From assembly GCA_023423285.1 (NCBI GenBank), contig JAFAFV010000225.1:1-12430 (forward strand): a stretch of DNA of 12,430 nt. Direction: 5' to 3'. Position numbers and translations under genes: made by a program. Below are positions 6,238 to 12,430 of this stretch, one piece after another. The notes under the pieces were generated by a model. That model did no database searches, was not told where the DNA came from, and worked only from the letters and a program-made list of their open reading frames with translations. Within the stretch, counting starts at the first letter, position 1; the number at the start of each line of letters is the position of its first letter. Source of the DNA: Bacteroidota bacterium. Lineage in GTDB: Bacteria > Bacteroidota > Bacteroidia > Chitinophagales > Chitinophagaceae.

Positions 6238-9200
6238 ATGAAGAGACAAATTTTCCCTCTGCTTTGCATTGTTTGCCTGCTTATGCCCCTTCATCTTCTG
6301 GCACAACAACGCGAGGTTAGTGGCACTGTAAAGAACAGTGCAGGAGAACCACTGCCTGGTGCAACCGTTCAGCAAAGCGGCACCAGAAATATAGCCTTAG
6401 CCGATGACAACGGGGCCTTTACTATTACTGTTACCGGCAACAATGTTATTCTGAACGTTTCTTCGATCAACTACATTGCTACAGAAGTAAACGTGGGCAC
6501 CGGCAATAATTTTGACATTGTGCTGCAATCGGGCGAAACCTCATCAATGGATGAAGTGATTGTGGTGGCTTATGGAACCACTACCCGGCGCAGTTACACC
6601 GGTGCGGCTGCCGACATTAGCGCTGAAAAAATCAGAGATGTGCCTACGCCGTCTTTTGAACAGGCTTTAACAGGGCGGCTTGCCGGTGTGCAGGTTACTA
6701 CCACATCGGGCCAGGCAGGTTCCACCTCTGCCATTCGTGTAAGAGGTATCGGTTCCATGAACGCGTCGAACGAACCCTTATATGTGATCGACGGCGTTCC
6801 TGTTGTTTCAGGCAGTGTTGGACAATTAGGCGGCCAGATATTGACCACCAATAATGTGATGAGCACGATTAACCCCAATGATATTGAATCTATAACGGTT
6901 TTAAAAGATGCCGCTGCTTCATCATTATACGGTTCCAGAGCTGCTAATGGCGTGGTATTGATTACAACAAAAAGAGGGAAGATTGGGAAGCCTCAGCTTG
7001 CGTTCAGGTCTTCTATAGGAATGACACCTACCTGGGCTACAGAAAACTACAAACCCGCTTCGCCGCAGGAGCAGATCAATTATTTTTACAGAATCTTTCA
7101 CGACTACCGCACTACGGCGGGCGAAACAGATGCCCAGGCAAATACATATGCCCTTAACCGTATGAAAACAAGATTTGGCATTCACGGTTATGATTTCTCT
7201 ACCAATGGCACAGGCCTGTATGAAAATGTAAATATTGTTGGTAAAACCGATGGCGTGGAAAACAGGGATGGTAAATATTTTGACTGGGAAGATGCCCTGT
7301 TCAGAACAGGCATTTACCAAACCAATGATCTTTCTGTAAGCGGCGGCAATGCTCAAACCCGTTATTACTCGTCTTTATCTTACACAAAAGAAAAAGGGCG
7401 CGCTTATACCAATGAGTTTGACCGTATCAGCGGCCGACTGAATCTGTCGCAAAAAATTGCCAAATGGTTAGAGTTTGGTTCAAACATCAATGTAAGTTTT
7501 AATGACAAAAGCGGTTACAATGATTCGCGCAACACCGGTACCAACTATTTCTATCTGTCCAGCAACCTTTTATTCCCCTTCTACTGGCCAACAGATTATA
7601 AAACGGGTTTGCCTTACACTACAAGATATAATTCTCTTGGCTATAATCCATTGTATTACGATACTCAGTGGGAAAACTGGTCAAAAACACTGCGTATGTC
7701 GGCAATAGAATCTTTAACCTTTAACCTGTTACCTTCTTTAACAGCTAAAACCATCTTCTCATTTGATAACGCTGAAGTAAAAGATCATCTTTATTACAGC
7801 CCGCTGCATTATCACACCACTTACGGCGCCACTGCTAAGGGAACAGTGTTTGAATACAGCACCAATCTTAAAAAACTGGTTACTTCTAATACATTAAATT
7901 ATCAGAACCAGTTTGGACTGCATGGCGTGGACGTGCTGGGTGGTTTTGAGGCTGAGAAAAATCATACGGATTATGCTTATGCAAGTGGGTCCAACCTGCC
8001 ATCGAGCGCCTTACACACAGTAGCCACTGCCGGTATCAAAGATGCCAGCGCCTATTACTGGGGTTATAATATGATGTCTTATCTTTCTAAAGCAGAATAT
8101 AATTTCAATCAAAAATATTTCTTAGCCGCATCATTCAGGCGCGATGGTTCTTCAAGATTTGGCCCAAGCACCAAATGGGGTAACTTCTGGTCGGTTTCCG
8201 GTGCGTGGAATGCCAAGAACGAAATCTTTTTAAAAGATGTTGAAATGGTAGATATGCTGAAACTTAGGGCTTCTTATGGTGTGAACGGAACTACGCCTTC
8301 TGAAAATTTTGGCTGGATGTCGCTGGCATCATTTGGCTATAATTATAATAACGATGCAGGTGGTATTATTACACAGGTAGGTGATGAATTTCTGGCCTGG
8401 GAAGAAAATATCACAAGCAATGTGGGTGTAGACTTTTCTTTGCTTAAAGACCGCCTGTACGGCACCATTGAGTATTTTAACCGCGACTCCCGCAACCTGT
8501 TGCAGGATGTGCCCATTTCCACAGTTACGGGTTTTAGCTCCACACTGCGCAATATTGGCAGGATGAACAACCGTGGCTGGGAAATATCGCTGGGTGGAGA
8601 CATCATTAAAAGAAATGATTTCAGATGGTCGGCCAACGCAAACACCTCTATCATTTCCTCTAAAGTACTGGAGTTGTATGGCGGTACCGATATTATTTGG
8701 AACGATCCTACCGGAGGCGATGCCAGGGTGCAGTTTATATACCGCAAAGGAGAACCCATCTATTCTTTCTACACGCAGGAGTGGGCCGGGGTTGATCCTT
8801 CAAACGGTAAACCCATCTGGTATACAAATGATGACACCGATGGAGATTTTCTGCATAATGGCCGTGGTGCCACCAATGCGTTGTCTAAAGCAAAACAGAT
8901 AATCACCGGCTCGCCGTTGCCAAAGGCGTTTGGAGGTTTTAATACAGATGTGGAATATAAAGGTATTGTACTCGGCTTTAATTTTATTTATAAAATCGGC
9001 GGATTATTATTTGATGCTGGTTCCAGAGATGTAGCAGAAGATGGTTATTACTGGGAAAGGCCGCGTTCCTATTATGCTTATCAGGAAGCGTGGACGACTG
9101 ACAATCCTAATGCTTTGTTTCCAAAGATCAGCGGTAATGACCCCGAAGACGGTATTGCACGCAGCAGCCGCCATTTGCATGATGCCACTTTTCTGCGCCT

Positions 9201-9408
9201 GAAAAATGTGAACCTCGCTTATAATATTCCTTCGGTTATCTTAAGCAAAGTGAACATTGGTGGTGCAAGGGTTTTCTTCAATGGTACTAACCTGCTTACC
9301 TTTTCAAAATTCAAATGGGCCGATCCTGAAGTGAACAATTACGGATCCAGAGGCTGGGAAATGCCTTTTGGAAAAACATATACTTTTGGCATTGAAGTGA
9401 ATTTTTAA
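6238..9408 (+). CDS. SusC/RagA-family TonB-dependent outer-membrane transporter
   Basis: A 1056-residue outer-membrane beta-barrel that imports oligomers, usually glycans or peptides, with energy from TonB, working with the SusD lipoprotein encoded next. The N-terminus MKRQIFPLLCIVCLLMPLHLLA is a Sec signal peptide, cut near residue 22. Next comes a carboxypeptidase-regulatory-like beta domain (EVSGTVKNSAGEPLPGATV to about residue 97), then a SusC-type TonB-box region (MDEVIVVAYGT, residues 104-114). The plug follows, with LTGRLAGVQV, IRVRGIGS, PLYVIDGVPV and LKDAAASSLYGSRAANGVVLITTKRG, ending near residue 246. The remainder is barrel, ending in TFGIEVNF with a terminal aromatic residue. There is no STN signalling domain, so control through an outer-membrane-linked anti-sigma factor is not expected. 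The upstream region is A/T rich without a clear -7 box. Substrate unknown. Confidence 0.96.
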   Translation: MKRQIFPLLCIVCLLMPLHLLAQQREVSGTVKNSAGEPLPGATVQQSGTRNIALADDNGAFTITVTGNNVILNVSSINYIATEVNVGTGNNFDIVLQSGETSSMDEVIVVAYGTTTRRSYTGAAADISAEKIRDVPTPSFEQALTGRLAGVQVTTTSGQAGSTSAIRVRGIGSMNASNEPLYVIDGVPVVSGSVGQLGGQILTTNNVMSTINPNDIESITVLKDAAASSLYGSRAANGVVLITTKRGKIGKPQLAFRSSIGMTPTWATENYKPASPQEQINYFYRIFHDYRTTAGETDAQANTYALNRMKTRFGIHGYDFSTNGTGLYENVNIVGKTDGVENRDGKYFDWEDALFRTGIYQTNDLSVSGGNAQTRYYSSLSYTKEKGRAYTNEFDRISGRLNLSQKIAKWLEFGSNINVSFNDKSGYNDSRNTGTNYFYLSSNLLFPFYWPTDYKTGLPYTTRYNSLGYNPLYYDTQWENWSKTLRMSAIESLTFNLLPSLTAKTIFSFDNAEVKDHLYYSPLHYHTTYGATAKGTVFEYSTNLKKLVTSNTLNYQNQFGLHGVDVLGGFEAEKNHTDYAYASGSNLPSSALHTVATAGIKDASAYYWGYNMMSYLSKAEYNFNQKYFLAASFRRDGSSRFGPSTKWGNFWSVSGAWNAKNEIFLKDVEMVDMLKLRASYGVNGTTPSENFGWMSLASFGYNYNNDAGGIITQVGDEFLAWEENITSNVGVDFSLLKDRLYGTIEYFNRDSRNLLQDVPISTVTGFSSTLRNIGRMNNRGWEISLGGDIIKRNDFRWSANANTSIISSKVLELYGGTDIIWNDPTGGDARVQFIYRKGEPIYSFYTQEWAGVDPSNGKPIWYTNDDTDGDFLHNGRGATNALSKAKQIITGSPLPKAFGGFNTDVEYKGIVLGFNFIYKIGGLLFDAGSRDVAEDGYYWERPRSYYAYQEAWTTDNPNALFPKISGNDPEDGIARSSRHLHDATFLRLKNVNLAYNIPSVILSKVNIGGARVFFNGTNLLTFSKFKWADPEVNNYGSRGWEMPFGKTYTFGIEVNF

Positions 9409-9450
9409 TTGGAGCAAATAAGCTTTTCAAAAACTTAAAAAATTTTACTA

Positions 9451-10911
9451 ATGAAAAAAATACATATAACAGGCTTCCTTGCTTTCAGCATATTGCTTGC
9501 ATCATGCGGCAAAGATTTTCTGAACGTAAAGCCCAGCAATTCTACCGAGTCCGGTCAAACCATCACTACCCTTAATGATGCCAAAGTAATGGTAAACGGG
9601 TTGATGCGTACCATGATCCGCTCTACCTATTATGGCAGAAATTTTATGATCTACGGCGATGCCAAGGGCGGAGACATAACGATTGCATCGCAGGGCCGTG
9701 GGCTGGATGCCATGTACGTTTTTAACCACTCGATAAATACCAATACTTATTCCACTTTTTGGTCAGATATTTACAATTCCATTCTGCAGGCAAATAATAT
9801 CATCAGTGGTATTGAAACGCTGGAAACTGCCGGTACCACCATTAATTTTAATAATTACAAAGGCCAGGCATTAACACTTCGGGCTTTATTGCATTTTGAC
9901 CTGGTAAGGTTATATGGCAAAACTTACACACAAGATAAAAGCGCTTTAGGCGTTCCAGTTGTAACAGAAGTACTCAGTGCCAGTGCGCTGCCCTTAAGAA
10001 ATACGGTCGAAGAAGTTTACACGCAAATCATCAGCGACCTTAAAGCCGGTTTGCCACTCCTTCCCAAAACAAAGAGTAATGGTTTCATCAATTATTATGG
10101 CAATAGGGCTATTCAGGCAAGAGTGTACCTTACCATGGGCAATTACGACAGCGCGTTTGCTGCTGCTGAAGAGATCATTACTTCCAACGCGTACTCGCTT
10201 TATACCAACGCTGAGTGGGTAGGATCGTGGGCTACGCAGTTTGGTAAAGAATCTATATTTGAGCTGATCATGGCAAAAGACCAGGGAGAGTTGGGTTCAG
10301 GCTCTTTAGGATTTTACTACATGCGCAATCGCGATGGCAATGCATTGGGGAATTTTATTGCATCTGATTATTATTTAAACAGGCTGAACCAGGATCCCAC
10401 AGATGTACGATGGGGCATTATGACTAATGATGAACTTTCTACTACGCGTAAAGGCGCGTGTTACAAATACGTGGGATCAGTAGCAAAAAGCGGCGATGGT
10501 AAAGACCCTTACACCGCTGTAAACATTAAAGTTATCAGACTTTCTGAAGTGTACCTCGCAGCCGCGGAAGCAGCGCTGAAAAAAAGCAGTCCCGATGCGG
10601 CAAAAGCGGCCACTTATCTGAACGCCATTCGCAAAAGAGCGCCCGCGCTGCCTGCAGTAACAGCGGCCACTGTTACCGAACAAAGTATTCTGGATGAAAA
10701 AAGCAAAGAGTTTATTTGCGAAGGCCAACGCTATTTTGATATGCTGAGAACCAATCAGTCTATTACCTTTAATGATGAACACGTGGGCGTAACCATGCAG
10801 CATAGGCCTAAAACTATTGACCGCACTTTTTACAAAACAATTTTACCAATAGCACAGTCTGAGATTAACACCAATCCTGGGCTTGCATCACAACAAAACC
10901 CAGGGTATTAA
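9451..10911 (+). CDS. SusD/RagB-family surface lipoprotein
   Basis: The substrate-binding lid of the SusCD transporter, 486 residues, anchored to the outer membrane and facing outward. MKKIHITGFLAFSILLASCGKDF is a lipoprotein signal with lipobox LASC and acylated Cys19. WSDIYNSILQANNIISGIE, GQALTLRALLHFDLVRLYG, and the late block AATYLNAIRKRAP to DEKSKEFICEGQRYFDMLRTN are the family's tetratricopeptide-like and C-terminal signatures. It ends NPGLASQQNPGY, as many relatives do. It starts 42 nt after susC in the same direction with no terminator between, so both are co-transcribed. No SusE/F, glycoside hydrolase or peptidase gene follows; the next gene is convergent. The length is normal and the gene appears intact. 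The binding specificity cannot be read from the sequence. Confidence 0.95.
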   Translation: MKKIHITGFLAFSILLASCGKDFLNVKPSNSTESGQTITTLNDAKVMVNGLMRTMIRSTYYGRNFMIYGDAKGGDITIASQGRGLDAMYVFNHSINTNTYSTFWSDIYNSILQANNIISGIETLETAGTTINFNNYKGQALTLRALLHFDLVRLYGKTYTQDKSALGVPVVTEVLSASALPLRNTVEEVYTQIISDLKAGLPLLPKTKSNGFINYYGNRAIQARVYLTMGNYDSAFAAAEEIITSNAYSLYTNAEWVGSWATQFGKESIFELIMAKDQGELGSGSLGFYYMRNRDGNALGNFIASDYYLNRLNQDPTDVRWGIMTNDELSTTRKGACYKYVGSVAKSGDGKDPYTAVNIKVIRLSEVYLAAAEAALKKSSPDAAKAATYLNAIRKRAPALPAVTAATVTEQSILDEKSKEFICEGQRYFDMLRTNQSITFNDEHVGVTMQHRPKTIDRTFYKTILPIAQSEINTNPGLASQQNPGY

Positions 10912-10929
10912 TTACCACAATTAAAGATC

Positions 10930-10956
10930 TAAAGCCATCCAACCCGGGTGGCTTTA
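10930..10956 (+). terminator. Intrinsic terminator of the susCD operon
   Basis: AAAGCCATCC and GGGTGGCTTT pair over 10 bp with one G-T wobble, around an AACCC loop; T10930 and A10956 extend the stem to 11 bp. The T-rich stretch TCTTTTATTTTT follows on the plus strand. It begins 18 nt after the SusD stop codon. The right arm covers the tadA stop codon (10954-10956), so it may also stop tadA transcripts, though without a strong U-tract on that side. Confidence 0.75.
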
Positions 10957-11391
10957 TCTTTTATTTTTAAAAAAAGCCTGCATTAGCGTGGCGCATTCTT
11001 TATCAAGCACGCCAGTTATTATTTTAGTTTTAGGATGAAAGGGCGATATTACCGGCTGCACACGGCTGAATCCATTTTTAATATCTGCAGCGCCCCACAC
11101 CACTTTGCCAAGTTTGCTCCAGTACAGTGCGCCGGCGCACATCACACAAGGCTCTACGGTTACATATAATGAAGCGTCCGGTAAATACTTGGCGCCCATG
11201 TTGCCAAACGCGCTGGTAAGTGCTATCATCTCTGCATGTGCGGTTGGATCGTTCAGCTTTTCTGTCATGTTATAGCCGCGTGAGATCACTTTACCATTTT
11301 GCACCACTACGGCGCCAATCGGCACTTCATCTTCATCAAACGCGTTTTGCGCTTCCCTCAACGCCAGTTGCATAAAATATTCGTCAGACAT
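10954..11391 (-). CDS. tadA: tRNA-specific adenosine deaminase TadA
   Basis: Deaminates adenosine 34 to inosine in the wobble position of tRNA-Arg(ACG), letting it read several arginine codons; usually essential. The 145-residue product has the cytidine-deaminase fold with HAEM (zinc ligand His52 and catalytic proton-shuttle Glu54) and PCVMCAGAL (zinc ligands Cys82 and Cys85). DEVPIGAVVV near the N-terminus and DPTAHAEM are typical of TadA rather than of guanine or riboflavin-pathway deaminases, and the length fits. It is a single-gene unit, divergent from an aldehyde dehydrogenase and convergent with susCD. A TATTTTTG promoter box lies 23 nt upstream of its ATG. Confidence 0.93.
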   Translation of the reverse strand: MSDEYFMQLALREAQNAFDEDEVPIGAVVVQNGKVISRGYNMTEKLNDPTAHAEMIALTSAFGNMGAKYLPDASLYVTVEPCVMCAGALYWSKLGKVVWGAADIKNGFSRVQPVISPFHPKTKIITGVLDKECATLMQAFFKNKR

Positions 11392-11414
11392 TTTTGTGTA
11401 TTTTTATCACATAG

Positions 11415-11422
11415 CAAAAATA
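11415..11422 (-). promoter_or_regulatory. Bacteroidota -7 box TATTTTTG for tadA
   Basis: On the minus strand TATTTTTG fits TAnnTTTG. It ends 23 nt before the tadA ATG at 11391, which leaves a leader of about 17 nt. It lies inside the 35-nt gap to the divergent aldehyde dehydrogenase gene, so the two promoters must overlap; no matching box for the plus strand was found there. Confidence 0.5.
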
Positions 11423-11426
11423 GAAC

Positions 11427-12430
11427 ATGAGCGTTACTGTTACAAACCTGCAATTGATGCGCAACTACTTTGAATCAGGCGCTACAAAGCCTTATCAATT
11501 TAGAAAAGAGCAATTGCAAAAATTAAAAAAAACTGTTTTAAAGCATGAGCAGGATATAAGTGATGCACTGTATAAAGATTTGCATAAAAGCCCTGAAGAA
11601 GCGTGGCTTACGGAAACAGGTATGGTGCTATCAGAGATCAATTATTTTTTAAAACGCATGAACAAATTGATGAAGCCCAAAAAGGTGCCTACAAATATCA
11701 TCAACATGCCCGGCCAAAGCTATATTATGCCCGAGCCATTGGGGGTGGTACTAGTTGTTGCGCCGTGGAATTATCCTTTTCAATTATCTATGGTGCCTCT
11801 TATTGGCGCTATTGCCGCTGGTAATTGCGTGATGCTGAAACCCAGTGAATTTGCATCGCACACCGAAAAAGTAATGCAAGAGTTGATTGCCGATACTTTT
11901 GATGAAAAATACGTTAGTTGCACCACCGGGAATGGCGCTTTGGTGGTGCCGGAAATGATGGAGAACTTCACGTTTGACCACGTATTCTTTACCGGTGGTA
12001 CAGGAGTTGGGAAAAAGATTTATCAAATGGCGGCAGAAAAACTGGTGCCTGTTACACTGGAACTGGGCGGCAAATCACCCTGCGTGATCACCGAAAACGC
12101 CAACCTGAGTGTAGCGGCAAAGCGTATTGCTTTCACCAAATTTTCCAATGCCGGCCAAATGTGTATTGCGCCGGATTACCTGTTGGTGCATCATTCGGTA
12201 ACAGAAAAATTAATTAGAGAGTTAACAAAAACCATCCCTGCTTTTTTTGGAGCAAATGTGCAAGACAGTTATGATTTTGGCCGCATTATTAATCAGCAGC
12301 ATTATAAAAGGCTGGTGGGCTACCTGGCAAATGCCAATATCATTTATGGAGGCGAATACAACGAAGAGCAACGGTTCATCAGTCCAACAATTGTTGAAAT
12401 TCGCAGCATTGAGGAACCGATTATGCAGGA
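11427..12430 (+). CDS. Class 3-type aldehyde dehydrogenase, partial (3' end outside window)
   Basis: Oxidises an aldehyde to the acid with NAD(P)+. About 334 residues are visible; members of this group have about 455, so roughly 120 C-terminal residues are missing at the right edge. Seen in order: APWNYPFQLSMVPLIGAIAAGN (residues 112-133, with catalytic Asn115), MLKPSE (cofactor-binding Lys138), VFFTGGTGVGKKI (nucleotide-binding turn), LELGGKSP (general base Glu212) and NAGQMCIAPDY (nucleophile Cys246). The short N-terminus and the APDY that follows the cysteine mark the ALDH3-like group, which acts on medium to long aliphatic or aromatic aldehydes. The Met before the catalytic cysteine is usually Thr. 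The start is the ATG at 11427, 35 nt from the divergent tadA. Confidence 0.92.
   Translation, partial: MSVTVTNLQLMRNYFESGATKPYQFRKEQLQKLKKTVLKHEQDISDALYKDLHKSPEEAWLTETGMVLSEINYFLKRMNKLMKPKKVPTNIINMPGQSYIMPEPLGVVLVVAPWNYPFQLSMVPLIGAIAAGNCVMLKPSEFASHTEKVMQELIADTFDEKYVSCTTGNGALVVPEMMENFTFDHVFFTGGTGVGKKIYQMAAEKLVPVTLELGGKSPCVITENANLSVAAKRIAFTKFSNAGQMCIAPDYLLVHHSVTEKLIRELTKTIPAFFGANVQDSYDFGRIINQQHYKRLVGYLANANIIYGGEYNEEQRFISPTIVEIRSIEEPIMQ

Noticed and set aside
6925..7356. Open minus-strand frame of 143 codons within susC
   Set aside because: Antisense to a fully conserved plug and barrel region; no promoter or family-like sequence.
8343..8759. Open minus-strand frame of 138 codons within susC
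   Set aside because: Shadow of the barrel-coding sequence; composition is as expected from the opposite strand.
9409..9450. Possible internal promoter or terminator between susC and susD
   Set aside because: The 42-nt A/T-rich gap shows no hairpin and no TAnnTTTG box; simple co-transcription is sufficient.
11603..12026. Short open frames on both strands
   Set aside because: The plus-strand frame from 11427 encodes a continuous aldehyde dehydrogenase across this region, so these are out-of-frame shadows.
1..12430. Mobile element, CRISPR, phage or defence system
   Set aside because: No transposase, integrase, repeat-spacer array, nuclease or toxin-antitoxin-like genes were found, and the genes are intact and of known type.

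Overview
The window looks like a chromosomal segment of a Bacteroidota bacterium, most likely from the Chitinophagaceae or a nearby family. The evidence is a SusC/SusD outer-membrane uptake pair, promoter elements of the Bacteroidota TAnnTTTG (-7) type, the near absence of Shine-Dalgarno sequences, moderate-to-low GC with A/T-rich gaps, and the style of the glycosyltransferases. The family-level placement is an inference from recall, not a database result.

Positions 1-4645 (minus strand) form one tightly packed operon. In transcription order it holds a family 2 glycosyltransferase (3755-4645), the GTPase MeaB (2850-3746), a GT4-type glycosyltransferase (1787-2872), a divergent probable GT-B glycosyltransferase (682-1779), and a second family 2 glycosyltransferase that runs off the left edge (1-689). 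Gaps are 7-8 nt or the genes overlap (23 and 8 nt), which suggests translational coupling. The four transferases point to assembly of a surface polysaccharide or lipopolysaccharide. MeaB, a chaperone of B12-dependent acyl-CoA mutases, is an unexpected member.

Positions 4646-4749 are a divergent promoter region. It drives the glycosyltransferase operon leftward and a stand-alone LON substrate-binding-domain protein (4750-5388) rightward; the latter may be made from a leaderless mRNA. A hairpin at 5394-5417 separates that gene from the convergent superoxide dismutase gene (5442-6047, minus strand), whose metal-site residues are of the Mn type.

Positions 6048-6237 are the divergent region between sod and a SusC-family TonB-dependent transporter (6238-9408). 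The matching SusD lipoprotein follows (9451-10911). The pair has no carbohydrate enzyme, SusE/F-like protein, sigma/anti-sigma pair or hybrid sensor in view, so its substrate cannot be named. A terminator hairpin (10930-10956) closes the susCD unit and overlaps the stop codon of the convergent tRNA adenosine deaminase tadA (10954-11391, minus strand). Divergent from tadA is a class 3-type aldehyde dehydrogenase (11427 onward) that runs off the right edge.

No tRNA, rRNA, CRISPR array, insertion sequence, phage gene or attachment site was seen, and no gap between genes exceeds 300 nt. I see no clear undescribed multi-gene system. The points most worth a second look are the meaB gene inside a glycosyltransferase operon, the repeated TAAATTTG promoter boxes (one inside a palindrome, one 4 nt from a start codon), and the nested dyads between sod and susC.
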